Shown here piece by piece: positions 10,239 through 20,178 of a DNA stretch of 64,000 bases. The first letter of the stretch is position 1, and every line of letters begins with the position of its first letter. The notes under the pieces are model-generated. The model was not told the origin of the DNA. It did not search any database and saw only the letters and a program-made list of their open reading frames with translations. Position numbers and translations under genes: made by a program. The DNA comes from Pseudopithomyces maydicus (taxonomy: Eukaryota; Ascomycota; Dothideomycetes; Pleosporales; Didymosphaeriaceae). The DNA is taken from assembly GCA_026873275.1 (NCBI GenBank), contig JANTUC010000009.1, forward strand, positions 1,426,001 to 1,490,000, in the 5' to 3' direction.

Positions 10239-11641
10239 ATGGTTAAGATATTTATGTATGACCCACCTCTGCTTCACAGATTATAGCAAGCATGCTGATT
10301 GTGGAACAGCACAGGAGCCACTGGGTACATTGGCGGCGACACCCTCTACGACCTTTATGAAAAATACCCAGACTACGAGTACACAGCCATTGTTCGCACT
10401 CCTGAGAAGGGCAAGCAGGTCACTTCCAAATTCCCGAAGGTCCGAATCGTGCAGGGCGACAATGATTCTACCGACTTGCTCAAGGAGGAAAGCTCCAAGG
10501 CAGATATTGTAATTCGTGAGTCTTACCTCTCGCTATTTTGTTGAAATAGCCCTGGTCTCTAGATCCAGTATTCCAAATATCAAAATCAGTCCATGGGCTC
10601 CTAGAGCGGAACTACTCGGATGTTCTGGAGATTTGTAGCATACGAAGCACCTCCCAAACTACATATGTCACCCCTATACAGATAATGACAAAATCCAGAC
10701 ACCGCCGATGCATCCGACAATGTCAACGCTGCCAACGCTATAGCAGAAGGTCTTGCCAAGGGTCACAGCAAGGAGAATCCTGGGTACTGGCTTCACACCG
10801 GTGGAACAGGAGTACGTATAGCTATGTTCGACCATCTCATATGCCACCTTACACCCAATAGATCCTCACCTACTTTGACACACGCGACGGTAAACTAGGC
10901 GAAAACTCCGACAAAGTCTTCAACGATCTCGAAGGCGTCGACGAGCTCGTCAATCTACCCAGCGAAGCGTTCCACAGGAACGTCGATGAAATCGTGCTAA
11001 AGACAGGCACTCAAAATGCTGATTCCGTGAAGACGGCGATTGTGTGCCCGCCAACAATATACGGTACGTGGAATTGCATGTTTTAACCATTTCATCCAGT
11101 TCCCGCCCAGTACATATCTCATACCAACCGCCTACTAACCTTTCACAGGCAACGGCCGAGGCCCCTCCCTCACCCGCGGCCGTCAAGTCTACGAACTCGC
11201 CAAACTCACCCTCCAGCGCGGCAAAGCACCCATCATCGGATCCGGCAAAGCGCGCTGGAACAACATCCACGTGCACGACCTCTCCCGGGCCTTTGTCCTC
11301 CTCGTCGAAGCCGCCGTTGCAGGCAAGACCGACGACGGCCTGTGGGGCGACAAGGGCTACTATTTCACGGAGAACGGGGAGCACTACTGGTCCGAGGTTG
11401 CCAAAAAGGTGGTCGAGTCGGCGCACTCCCAGGGGTACATTTCCTCTGCTGAGACGGAGGACTTGGACGAAGCGACTGCAAAGGAGGTTGCGGGTTTCGA
11501 GAGCATCAGTTGGGGTTTGAATTCGAGGGGGAGGCGAGGCGATTGAAGAAGTTGTTGGGGTGGAAGCCGGTGGAGCGCAGTCTTGAGGATGAGATTCCTA
11601 CCATTGTGGCTAACGAGCAGAGACGGTTGAAGGGGATGTAA
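10239..11641 (+). CDS. NAD(P)-binding atypical SDR / epimerase-dehydratase family protein, frameshift near C-terminus
   Basis: Extended or atypical SDR (NAD-dependent epimerase / NmrA-like). Exons are 10239-10255, 10310-10515, 10699-10811, 10862-11063 and 11149-11641. The 17-nt first exon joins to restore the Rossmann start MVKIFITGATGYIGG. Later junctions restore VIHTADASDN, TGGTGILTYFD and PPTIYGNGRGP. Introns are 54, 183, 50, 85 nt. The uninterrupted frame ends early at 11546. Adding one G to the G5 run at 11527-11531 continues the protein as RRLKKLLGWKP to the stop at 11639-11641, giving 343 aa, a normal length. This C-terminal helix is conserved in relatives, so the frameshift is probably an assembly deletion. 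The substrate is unknown. The 183-nt third gap is long for this locus but its splice sites produce a continuous conserved sequence. Confidence 0.85.
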
Positions 11642-12198
11642 CGCTACTGCTATGACGAGTCAATGCTGGGTTTATAGGCAGCAGCGCTTGCATGATACGA
11701 AAACTATAGTTGTCAAGAGGTCAATACTGCGCATGCCAATTTAAGTTTCTGCTATAGAGGTGCAACTTCTTTCATCTGATGTCACATACGACCATAGGAC
11801 CTTGAGAACAGAGCTTCCCGTTCGCTCAGCTGTACTTAAGCAGGGTACCGGCGGATTAGTAGTTAGGTGGGTGACCACTAGCGAATCCCCGCTGTTGTAT
11901 GTTTTTGTTGTTTTTGCTTCATCTTCGTTTGTCAGTCTTTCAAACGAGGTGGGTCGGTGGGTGACCATTAGCGAACAATCCGGATTCCCATATCCAACAA
12001 GTGCCTATAGTGAAGTGAACACAGAGTATTTCCGTTGTGTTGCTTTTACTTCATGAGAGACATAGGTGGAGAAAGGATTGTATGATATTTCTACACGTGT
12101 TTGGTTATCGAAGTATCAAATTGCACCACACCACCAGCAGACTTCAATCCGTGCGTCGTCTTCTTTGAAAGTTCCAGACCATGACGAGGCACTGAATC
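11642..12198. other. Intergenic with a pair of 20-bp direct repeats
   Basis: No supportable gene. Two near-identical 20-mers (see 11866-11975) occur 90 bp apart. The rest is ordinary intergenic sequence with short open frames. Confidence 0.45.
11866..11975. repeat. Direct repeat pair GGTGGGTGACCAYTAGCGAA
   Basis: Copies at 11866-11885 and 11956-11975 differ at one base (C/T). The second is preceded by a further partial copy of its own start. Short conserved 20-mers of this kind can be terminal or sub-terminal remnants of a DNA transposon; no transposase is present. Confidence 0.45.
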
Positions 12199-12840
12199 TC
12201 ACATATATTTCGAGCGGTCTGTATTTTTGTGACCAAGAGCCTTTATCGCAGGTACATGCACTTTGCGCCTGTGCGAAGTTGCATGGTCCCCTCCGTCAGT
12301 ATCACTGGCGGTCGAGCGAGAGGGGTCCACTGTGTTCGAAGGACGTTCAGATTCAGTTGTTGGGGCATGGTTGCATTCTAGGTCGTTTCGTTTCAAGGAT
12401 CCCATTTTTTCGTCACATGGATCGGAGCTTCCATCATATGAGGAACCATCTAGTTCATTGAGCTCATATGCAGCCTGCGGTTCAGTTTCAGAACGCTTCG
12501 GTACTTTAAACATCCTTCCCCGGTTTGTTTCCACGTTATCAGAAGACCGACGAGCTGCTGGTATTAGCAGTAATTTACTATAGAGTGCCCGAGTGTCACC
12601 CGTGTGAAGGTTAGGTCTGTGTGTCGGTACGTACGTATTTCGATATATGGTTCTTTTTCGAAAGTCCTTTTCGGATTGAGCGAGCTCAAAGCGACATGTA
12701 GCGTCGACTCCACTGCACCAACACCAGAGACCAAATTGATGTGATGAACACTGCCACGTAGCTCCCGAGATTGGTGCTCATGTATGTCCACATCAGGCTT
12801 TTCTGGAGAGGTTGGAGAAGGAGCTGAGTTTGTTCCTTAG
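12199..12840 (-). CDS. Possible spliced hypothetical gene (C-terminal part only supportable)
   Basis: Weak candidate, unrecognised. On the minus strand an open segment from about 12840 to 12635 (reading ...PSPTSPEKPDVDIHEHQ...) is followed by a plausible 77-nt intron at 12634-12558 (donor GTACGT, TGCTAAT branch-like site, acceptor CCAG). An in-frame exon then runs 12557-12199 and ends ...HKNTDRSKYM. The predicted product is hydrophilic, rich in Ser, Thr, Asp and Arg, with no transmembrane segment in this part and no known domain. A possible further intron at about 12840-12880 could add a 5' exon, but no start codon could be fixed. It may be a disordered tail of a longer protein, a decayed gene, or chance. 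Confidence 0.3.
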
Positions 12841-13069
12841 CTCATGAATAGTTGTTTTGATTGCCATCGAACTTACTAGGCTCAGTCGGTACTTTGCATT
12901 GGTCGGCTGGGCAGTCTGTCTCGTTAGCAAGAGAATATACGATTGAGAGTGCAATGCTGTAATAATGGACATGAAGTAGGCATGAAGTAGGCATAAATAT
13001 TGTGCTATATCTCAATATGGGTATTTCGTCGTTGCGTCCACAAGGAAGCGTGGTATGGCTGACGCTAGT
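12841..13069. other. Intergenic with a short duplicated motif
   Basis: A short tandem duplication (ATGAAGTAGGC twice, near 12970-12991) is the only structure seen. The 5' part of the uncertain gene at 12199-12840 might extend into this stretch. Confidence 0.35.
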
Positions 13070-13645
13070 TTATCTTCTCAATCCAATCTCACCATCATTA
13101 ATTGTAGGATCAACCCTGTTTCCCACATTGGTCGAATGAGGTCCGGCATTCGAACTGCCAATACGAGGGCCACGATGGTCGTTATCTGAATCAAATCGTG
13201 GATCGACTTTGTTTCCGATATTTGTTCCATGCGGCCCGTAATTTGTAGATCCAACAGTCGCAGATTCACCTTGAGCTGCACGATTGACACGCTCTCGATC
13301 TGTATCTACGGGAGTTACCCCAGCCCCGGTGCCGTGGTAGTGTCCATGTCTAGGCGAGAAGAAATATGGTCAGCTGAGACTAGTCTGCTTGATATCCGGG
13401 GGTACATACTCGAACTCATCTACACCACGAGAAGCAATGTTCTGATTGCGCGCTGCAGCCTCATGGTCACCGGTAGCCGAGTCCACGGCAGCATTAAAAT
13501 TACCGCGGAGGGCTTCGCCAGTGCCCTATCAAAGTCAGTATTTGAGGGCTAGGTAGCCCGGTGTGAGACTCACGTGGAACATGCCGACACCTTTCTTTAC
13601 AGCGGCACCAAGACCTTCACCAGTGTGCGAACCTGTTCCTGTCAT
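13070..13645 (-). CDS. Small glycine-rich fungal protein with a duplicated GPH-x-TN-x-GN-x-VDP motif
   Basis: Three exons: 13645-13574, 13525-13410 and 13349-13070. Introns of 48 and 60 nt have donors GTGAGT and GTATGT, and the product is 155 aa. None of the single-frame readings shows this protein; it emerges only after splicing. It starts MTGTGSHTGEGLG, then VKKGVGMFHGTGEALRGNF followed by a hydrophilic Ala/Asp-rich region. The C-terminal third carries two copies of a degenerate ~30-residue unit (GPHGTNIGNKVDPRFDSD and GPHSTNVGNRVDPTIND). There is no signal peptide or transmembrane segment. The N-terminal GTGEALRG block and the DP-containing repeats resemble small hydrophilic, stress- or starvation-associated (LEA-like) proteins of Pezizomycotina. 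This role is inferred from composition and motif and is not established here. Confidence 0.78.
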
Positions 13646-14132
13646 ATTGATGTATTCGTAGAATTGGCGGCGTGTATTTTAGTGTTAGATACGTGTTGCT
13701 GAGGTTTTTGGGATTTAGGTTAGGGTGTATGAAATGCTAAAGGTGCAGGTTGAAAGCGAGAGAAATACAGGACATCAATATGACGAAAGAATCATGCTCC
13801 GAGCTTGCTGTGAGACCAATCCGTCTTGGTTGGAAGTTGCTCTTGCCGTGAGCAAGGTGGGTGACATCATCCGCCGAGCTAGCCGGTGGAACTGGGGCGG
13901 GGACATTCATCACGTTTGGCATAAGATCACGCACATGCTGCAGGTCCAGTTCATGGTGGACATTTAATTGTATTCAACAAAATGTTACATTCGAAGTGCA
14001 CACAGTCCTACGAGACGCGGGGCACTGTTAATATCCTAAATCTCATCCAGTCATAACGTCATACGCCAATCCCAACCTTTTGATATCGCATACGCCCTAA
14101 CATATTCCTTCCTCTTCTGCTATCGTATTGAT
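13646..14132. other. Intergenic, promoter of the small glycine-rich gene and FBA1 3' flank
   Basis: 487 bp between two minus-strand genes. It contains the promoter of the gene at 13070-13645 and the 3' end of FBA1. An 80-codon open frame (13725-13967, plus) has no recognisable family and is not called. Confidence 0.5.
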
Positions 14133-14504
14133 TTACACCTTTCCAGCAGTGTAAAAGTCATCGAGAGCAACGGCGACACGCTTGGTCATAGTCTTCTCAC
14201 CCTCACGTACCCAGACACGGGGGTCGTAGTACTTCTTGTTGGGCTTGTCCTCACCCTCGGGGTTGCCGACCTGGCTGTTGAGGTAACCCTCCTTGCTCTT
14301 GAAGTAGTCGCGGAAACCATTGCTGTATGCCCACTGGAGATCAGTGTCAAGGTTGACCTTCACGACACCGTACGAGATAGCCTCCCGGAAGTCGTCAACG
14401 GAGCTGCCAGAGCCGCCGTGGAAGACAAGGAACACGGGCTTCTCCTCCTTAGCCTGGACCTTCTCCCGGACGTATTCCTGGTGCTTCTTGAGAAGCACGG
14501 GCTG

Positions 14505-14537
<33 letters not shown>

Positions 14538-15098
14538 TACGTTACCGAAACCGGCAGCGATGGAGAAGTAGGGGGAGATGGGCGAGAGAGTCTTGTAGAT
14601 CTCGTAGATGTCTTCGGGCTGGGTGTAGAGGGAGTTGTTGTCAACATCCTCGTTGTTCACACCATCCTCCTCACCACCAGTGATGCTGCAAATAGATATT
14701 AGTGTACACCCTTTATTTAAGGTTGAAGTGGTTCAACATACCCAATCTCCATCTCGAGCCACTGCTTCATGGGAGCAGCGCGCTTGAGGTACTTGGCAGT
14801 GGTCTCGATGTTGTAGGCAACCTCCTCCTCAGACAAATCGATCATGTGGGAAGAGAAGAGGGGCTCGTTGTGCTCCTTGAAGTAGGCCTCATCGGCATCG
14901 AGCATGCCATCGAGCCATGGCAGAAGCTTCTTGGCACAGTGGTCGGTGTGCCTACAATGCGTAAGCTGGAGAAATTGCAATTGAAAAAGTCAACACTTAC
15001 AGAACGACAGGCACGCCGTAGGTGGGAGCGATGGCGCGGATGTAGTGAGCAGCGGCAACGGCACCAGCGATGGAGGCGGCCTGGTCCTTGTTGTCTAC

Positions 15099-15131
<33 letters not shown>

Positions 15132-15494
15132 CGAGGTCTGGAGGATGACGGGGCTGTTCTTGTCGCGAGCAGCCTCAAGGGATGCAACGACAGTCGAGCT
15201 GGAGGTGACGTTGATGGCGGGAATGGCGTAGCCGTTCTCCTTTGCGTGCTGGAACAGCTTGAGAACATCGTCACCGGTGATGACACCGGCCTTGCGGGAG
15301 AGAACGCTGGTCAAGTCAGCACGTCTTCTCCACGTTCGGTGTTTGTAGCTCGTGGGAATTTCAAGGGGGAGCGAGCTCAGCATTGCCATTGCATTTCTCG
15401 CCGCACCCCCGGAGACGATGGCTGTGGTGACGACTTCGGCGGTCTCACGCCATGCGTACAGGAGCGGGGCATTGACTTACTCTTTGGCACCCAT
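14133..15494 (-). CDS. FBA1: Fructose-bisphosphate aldolase, class II
   Basis: Zinc-dependent glycolytic aldolase that interconverts fructose-1,6-bisphosphate with dihydroxyacetone phosphate and glyceraldehyde-3-phosphate in the cytosol. Exons are 15494-15481 (14 nt: MGAKD junction), 15306-15001, 14951-14742 and 14685-14133. Introns are 174, 49 and 56 nt, and the product is 360 aa, the usual fungal length. Zinc and active-site motifs are HTDHCAKK, MEIGITGGEEDG, GNVHGVY and FHGGSGS, with the phosphate-binding NLDTDLQWA near the end. The first intron lies right behind the start codon and is long for this locus, as often seen in highly expressed fungal glycolytic genes, where it can enhance expression. 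The start context CACAATGG is a good fungal Kozak match, and the leader is pyrimidine-rich. Confidence 0.98.
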
Positions 15495-16413
15495 TGTGAT
15501 TGTGTTGGTGTTGTAGATGAAGAATTCGGTCTGAGGAGTGATGTGTTAGAGAAGCCGGAAGCAGGGAATATAAAGGCAAAGAACTGATGTAATTGCGATC
15601 CACTGGTGTTGAGGAAAGAGCTCAGAACCCCACCTGAGGGGACAAACCCCACTAGGCCGATGCCGCCGGCGCTCACAAAAGCAACACGCACCCCAGTAAA
15701 CGAATCACAATGAACCCACGGGCTTACCTGATAAGAGAGAGTGGGTAGTCAATTGAAAAGTCTGAAGCAGATGTGACGTGGGTTGAGCTGAATTTAGGGT
15801 CTTGACCTTTGGACCTTCACGGCCGCGCTGTTAGGTCATCGCCGGAGAGACGCTCGGCGCAGCTACTGCACGAGCCCCATCGTCCGACTCTCTCCGTGTG
15901 TAGACGGCCGTGGTTCCTTGGGCGACCGGTGATGATTGGTTGCCCTGGCCATGCTCATGCCTTGATCCGTCCTCGAAGACCCTAGAATCGCAAACGCCCT
16001 GCCGTTCCTTCAGAGTCCCATCTCTCCAGAGCATCACGATACCACGATTGACCAATCATGACACCATGCATGCCGGCTCCAAAGGTCTCGTGCCCCGAAG
16101 CGCGTCTCAGCCATCGCCCGACCGTCTGACTTGACACGCGAACCGACGAGGAGAAGTAGGGTGTTTTCAGTGTGAACATAGTACATGGTGTGTCTACAGC
16201 GGACGGGAAAACATCCTCATAATCGCTCTACGCGGCTCCCGTCTGCCTATTGTACATAGAATCCCCGCGGGAACCAAAAGTGACTGAACGACATTTGGTT
16301 GAGCCCGACGCCCTCCTTGGCGGTCCAACAAGTATCATACACTTCCTCTTTGTGAGCCGTCCCAACAGTCGTGTTCCTTCTCAGCGCCATCCGAAAGCCG
16401 TCATGTTGCTCCG
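15495..16413. promoter_or_regulatory. FBA1 upstream region / bL9m 3' flank
   Basis: A 919-bp gene-free region containing the FBA1 leader (CT-rich near 15500-15640) and promoter, and farther right the 3' end of the bL9m gene. Short open frames on both strands have no support. No specific site was identified. Confidence 0.5.
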
Positions 16414-17333
16414 CTACTCCTTTGCCCGAACCCGAACCTGCCTCGTCAAAACCTCCTCAGCACCCGCCAGCTTGATCTCAACCTTGAATGTGCCCAGTTG
16501 CTTCACACGAGATGTGTCGCCCTCTTCGTGACCCGTCACAAATTTGACGTCGTTTTCCGAAAGGACGACGCGGGCTGCCTCGTCGTTGTGCGCGAGTGCC
16601 GACTTGATGGTTGCGACAACGTCTGCTGTAGAGACCGATCCGTAGATAGCGTTCTCAGCAAGCTTGGGCTTGCTTGCCGACATGGCAGCGTTCAAGATGT
16701 CTGCCGCTGCAGACGCGCCGTATCGCTTTGTCTCGGTCTCCTCCTGCTCAATGACTTGTCGCCCAAAATCCATCGTGGCTGGTACGAAGGTTTCTATCAA
16801 TTCCAAGGATCGCTCGGCCTGTCATGGTCAGAACAGAACCGCAAAGTGATGAAGTGGGAAGCGTACACTGAGCAATTCAATCTCAATCGGGCGCACATAG
16901 TGCTGCCTCTGCTGTTGCAAGGCGTCCGTGTCTTCCTCGGGCTCCTCCAGCGTCACCTTGACTCCAAATGTTGCGTCACGGGTCATGTCCACATCCTGGG
17001 CCTTCAATTGCTTTAACTGCAGAGCGGGTACGTAGTCGGCGGCGCGCGCGGGGAACCATTTGTTCCGCATGAGGGATGGGTTGATGGGGACGTAAGAGCC
17101 TGTCCAGTTTTTAGCAAACGCCAGGCACTGCCCTCAGTTGGCGTACCTGCACGCCCGAATCGCGGGACGTCAAGCAGCAGCTTCACGATGATGTTGCGCT
17201 CCGCCTCTTTCGCTGCCTTGGAGATGTTGCGCGTCTGCTGCCGCTGCCCCCGTTGCTCCAGCCCCAGCCGCGTCACCCTTCGTATGCATGATGAGCACTG
17301 CGGCAGCAGCGACGGCCTTGCTAGCGATGCCAT
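16414..17333 (-). CDS. MRPL50: Mitochondrial large-subunit ribosomal protein bL9m
   Basis: Component of the mitoribosome large subunit. Exons are 17333-17147, 17099-16867 and 16818-16414. Introns of 47 and 48 nt have donors GTACGC and CAG acceptors, and the product is 274 aa. The N-terminal ~45 residues are Arg/Ser/Gln-rich without acidic residues, as in a mitochondrial targeting peptide. The bacterial-L9 N-domain follows (VKLLLDVPRFGRAG...NPSLMRNKWFPARAADY, split by intron 1). A long linker leads to the L9 C-domain (IYGSVSTADVVATIKSAL...KQLGTFKVEIKLAG). The open frame extends upstream of 17333, but that ATG directly precedes the presequence. It is divergent from the ubiquitin protease gene with a 399-bp shared promoter; both products probably act at mitochondria. 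Confidence 0.92.
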
Positions 17334-17732
17334 TGGGGGCGTTGTGGTCCTGGGGGAATGCTGATGGCCAGAAAAAGAGCGCGCCCGTGGACGGAGATCC
17401 GCAAATCTGGCATAGCTTGCGATGGAGACTCTAGTCAGATGCGGGCTAGCCGCAAGAACGAACTTCACGAAACAGTGCAAACGGCTGCCATGGCTTACCT
17501 GCCTGCCGCGGCAGGGAATCGCTGGATCATGGCATCTTGCATTGAGACCATTTCACCTGCTGTTTGCCTCCCTGACCCCAGACAAAGAGCGTCGTGGTCA
17601 GCGGCTTCCTCATCCACCTTGCCATAGCGACATCGGGTCCCGCGGCCCGCCGGAGGGTCCCTTTGACCGCCCAAAGTCTTCCTCTAGTTGCTGCTAGATC
17701 TGGGGGCGCCTCTCCAGCAGAACCGCGACGCC
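17334..17732. promoter_or_regulatory. Divergent promoter, bL9m / ubiquitin protease
   Basis: 399-bp GC-rich region between starts at 17333 (minus) and 17733 (plus). No additional gene seen. Confidence 0.55.
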
Positions 17733-19544
17733 ATGCCCGAGAAGCCGCTTACCGTAGCGACGTATGCTGCCGGCGCCTCTCTTGCAGCCATCACCCTGGT
17801 CTACGTCTTTGGGCCGACCTTCTTCCTCGACGACGAAGCCTCGAGCACCCGCAAGAAGGGCGTGGTCGGCCTGAGCAATACAGCGAACGACTGTTTTATC
17901 AATTCGATACTGCAAGCCCTCGCTGGCCTGCCCGACCTGCGCATCTACCTCATACGCGAGACGCACCGGCGCAAACTTGACGGCCCCGAACTTTACGGCG
18001 TTGACTTGGATAGACTGAGTTTGGAGAAGCGACCCACAAAGCCATGGAAGCTGGAAGGCCTGCAGAAAGGACTGGTCACCCATGCTTTGAAGGAGGTGCT
18101 CGATAAGCTCAACGAGCGGCCTATATATCGGAAGACTATTTCCCCACAGCCCTTCATTCGCGCCCTGGAGCATGCTTTCGGCACGCGCATTAGCCGGCAA
18201 CAACAAGATGCACAAGAATTTCTTCAGATTGTCACGGAACGTCTGTGCGACGAATACCACGCTGGGACCAAGGCTCGAAAGCAAGCACAAACCAACGGCA
18301 TGGCAATACAGGAAAGTGCATCAGAACAAGAGGAAATCGCCAACCAGTTCGGCATCTCTCCATCTGACGCCTCCGAACTTCAAAAAGACGACAAATGCGA
18401 GGATTTGGACACCGATATCGAAGATCCGGTAGCCGGCGAAGAGGGATTCCCTTTCGAAGGTAGGATCGAATCGCAGATTGAATGTCTGACCTGTGGTTTC
18501 AAGCCCAAGCCAACCGTTTCCGCTTTCGTCACCCTTACCCTAAGCGTACCTCAGACATCCTCGACAACATTGAACAAATGTCTCGACGGTGTCTTCAAGG
18601 TCGAACATATTGACGATTTCAAGTGCGAGTACTGTCGATTGGATCACGCAATCCAAACTAAAACGAGGGAGCTAGCGCGAGCGTCTTCGCCTGAAGTCCA
18701 AAGCGCTCTACAATCAGACCTGGAAAAGCTGCAGACAGCACTTGAAGCCGACCCCGAAACACCACCGGAAGGTATAGAGCTTCCTGATTCAAACCTTGCA
18801 CCCAAACGCCGTATCGCTCGCCACATGTACATATCTTCATTTCCCAAAGTTCTTGCTTTGCATCTTTCCCGTTCTGTGTTTGCCCTTGGGAGTGTCTCTA
18901 CCAAGAACACTGCCAAAGTAAATTTTCCAGAGGAATTGCCGTTGGGTGGAATCCTCAACCGCAAAAATTATCGTCTGCTTGGTATGGTCAGTCACAAAGG
19001 CACCCATAACAGCGGCCACTATGAGTCCTTCCGTCGTCAAGTCCAGCCAATACCTTATTCGACTCCACATTCGTTCGGCACGGAGGGCGTATATAGCATG
19101 CAAGGTACCCCCAATCCGTCGGCGGTACAGAGCCCTCGGATGTCGAGTGTCAATCTCTCGAACGTCACTGGCCGAGGTTCACCACTTCCGGCAACTCCTA
19201 CGCTAGATTCGCCATCTGTACAATCGCTTTCATCTCGCTCTCCGAATCTATCACCTACGATCGCACCGACTTCTGCGCCTCGTGAGGAAGCGCAAAACCC
19301 CACGCCTACTAGGTCAATGTCACGACCAAAGAGCCTGAGATCACTTAAAGGATCGCTCAAAGAGAAAGCTGCAGATGTGAACCCGCTCAAGAAGAGTAGA
19401 TCGAGCAAATTGAAACGAGCCAGTAATCGTTGGTGGCGTATCAGTGACGACAAGGTCAAGGAGAGCAAGACAAGTGACGTCCTTGGCATGCAAAAGGATG
19501 TCTACTTGCTTTTCTACGAACTAGATAGGAGGGGTGAAGAGTGA
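17733..19544 (+). CDS. Membrane-anchored ubiquitin carboxyl-terminal hydrolase (Ubp16/USP30-like)
   Basis: Cysteine deubiquitinase of the USP (C19) family. A single exon encodes 603 aa; the start at 17733 is the first ATG and directly precedes the anchor. An N-terminal hydrophobic helix at residues ~8-31 (VATYAAGASLAAITLVYVFG) precedes the catalytic domain. That layout is known for yeast Ubp16 and animal USP30 on the mitochondrial outer membrane. The Cys box reads GLSNTANDCFINSILQAL, with the catalytic Cys at residue 54. A QQDAQEFL block follows, then a Zn-ribbon-like pair (CLTCG and CEYC), and the His box GTHNSGHYESF. The C-terminus returns to a short USP motif (VYLLFYEL) after a ~150-residue Ser/Pro-rich, probably disordered insertion. 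The Cys-box residues around the nucleophile are atypical, but the nucleophile itself is kept. Confidence 0.92.
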   Translation: MPEKPLTVATYAAGASLAAITLVYVFGPTFFLDDEASSTRKKGVVGLSNTANDCFINSILQALAGLPDLRIYLIRETHRRKLDGPELYGVDLDRLSLEKRPTKPWKLEGLQKGLVTHALKEVLDKLNERPIYRKTISPQPFIRALEHAFGTRISRQQQDAQEFLQIVTERLCDEYHAGTKARKQAQTNGMAIQESASEQEEIANQFGISPSDASELQKDDKCEDLDTDIEDPVAGEEGFPFEGRIESQIECLTCGFKPKPTVSAFVTLTLSVPQTSSTTLNKCLDGVFKVEHIDDFKCEYCRLDHAIQTKTRELARASSPEVQSALQSDLEKLQTALEADPETPPEGIELPDSNLAPKRRIARHMYISSFPKVLALHLSRSVFALGSVSTKNTAKVNFPEELPLGGILNRKNYRLLGMVSHKGTHNSGHYESFRRQVQPIPYSTPHSFGTEGVYSMQGTPNPSAVQSPRMSSVNLSNVTGRGSPLPATPTLDSPSVQSLSSRSPNLSPTIAPTSAPREEAQNPTPTRSMSRPKSLRSLKGSLKEKAADVNPLKKSRSSKLKRASNRWWRISDDKVKESKTSDVLGMQKDVYLLFYELDRRGEE

Positions 19545-20178
19545 TAGATTCACGTTTCTTCAGTTGGCGGCTGTGTCCATATTTTTAGTGTTCCTGTTCA
19601 TAACCCTTCCCGCATAAGAGCCGAGTTTGGAGGCATATTAGCCTGTCTGAAGGCGCTGGCACCTCATTTTCTTGTGTCTTTTTGGTTCATATACCACCGT
19701 AGAGTAGATGTCTCCGATCATTGATCCATGTCTTACATCCATATTAGATCAGCTAGCAAGGATTGATCATCAATGATATGATTGGCCGATTCGCTTGGGA
19801 TTGATCAGGCAACCCAGCAACAAGACCCCACCTCCACCATACACATTATCGCGTACATCTGTGATGCAACGTCCACGGTCCACCCAAGCTTACGTTACAA
19901 CCGAGTTGCGGTAATACGGCACAGTGACACGCCCGAGGCCGCCCGCTTCCAGGCAACGAGACTAGGCAACTACCTCGTACAAAGAAAGAAACAACACTCC
20001 TCTCCAGTACAAAGTACAAAGAAACGCCCGGGCGACTCCTCTTCAGTACAAAGAAACACGACTTCTCTTCAATACAAAACACAAAAAGAAACACCACCCC
20101 TCTTCAGTACAAAGTACAGCAAAACACCACTTCTCTTCAGGACAACCGTATCTAAGACCGTGTTCAAATCTGCGAAGA
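19545..20178. other. Intergenic with degenerate tandem repeat
   Basis: 3' flank of the ubiquitin protease and promoter of the Gfo/Idh/MocA gene. The right half holds the degenerate tandem array at 19990-20140. The open frame running through it (19782-20195) has no protein-like features. Confidence 0.5.
19990..20140 (+). repeat. Degenerate tandem repeat (CTCTTCAGTACAAAG unit)
   Basis: About five imperfect copies of a ~28-38-nt unit containing CTCTTCAGTACAAAG followed by an A/C-rich stretch (AAACACCAC). The core motif recurs near 20000, 20040, 20068, 20101 and 20134. It ends ~40 bp before the next start codon and therefore probably lies in that gene's promoter or 5' UTR. Confidence 0.6.

Noticed and set aside
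15045..15587. 180-codon plus-strand frame antisense to FBA1 exon 2
   Set aside because: Antisense shadow driven by the strong codon bias of the aldolase gene.
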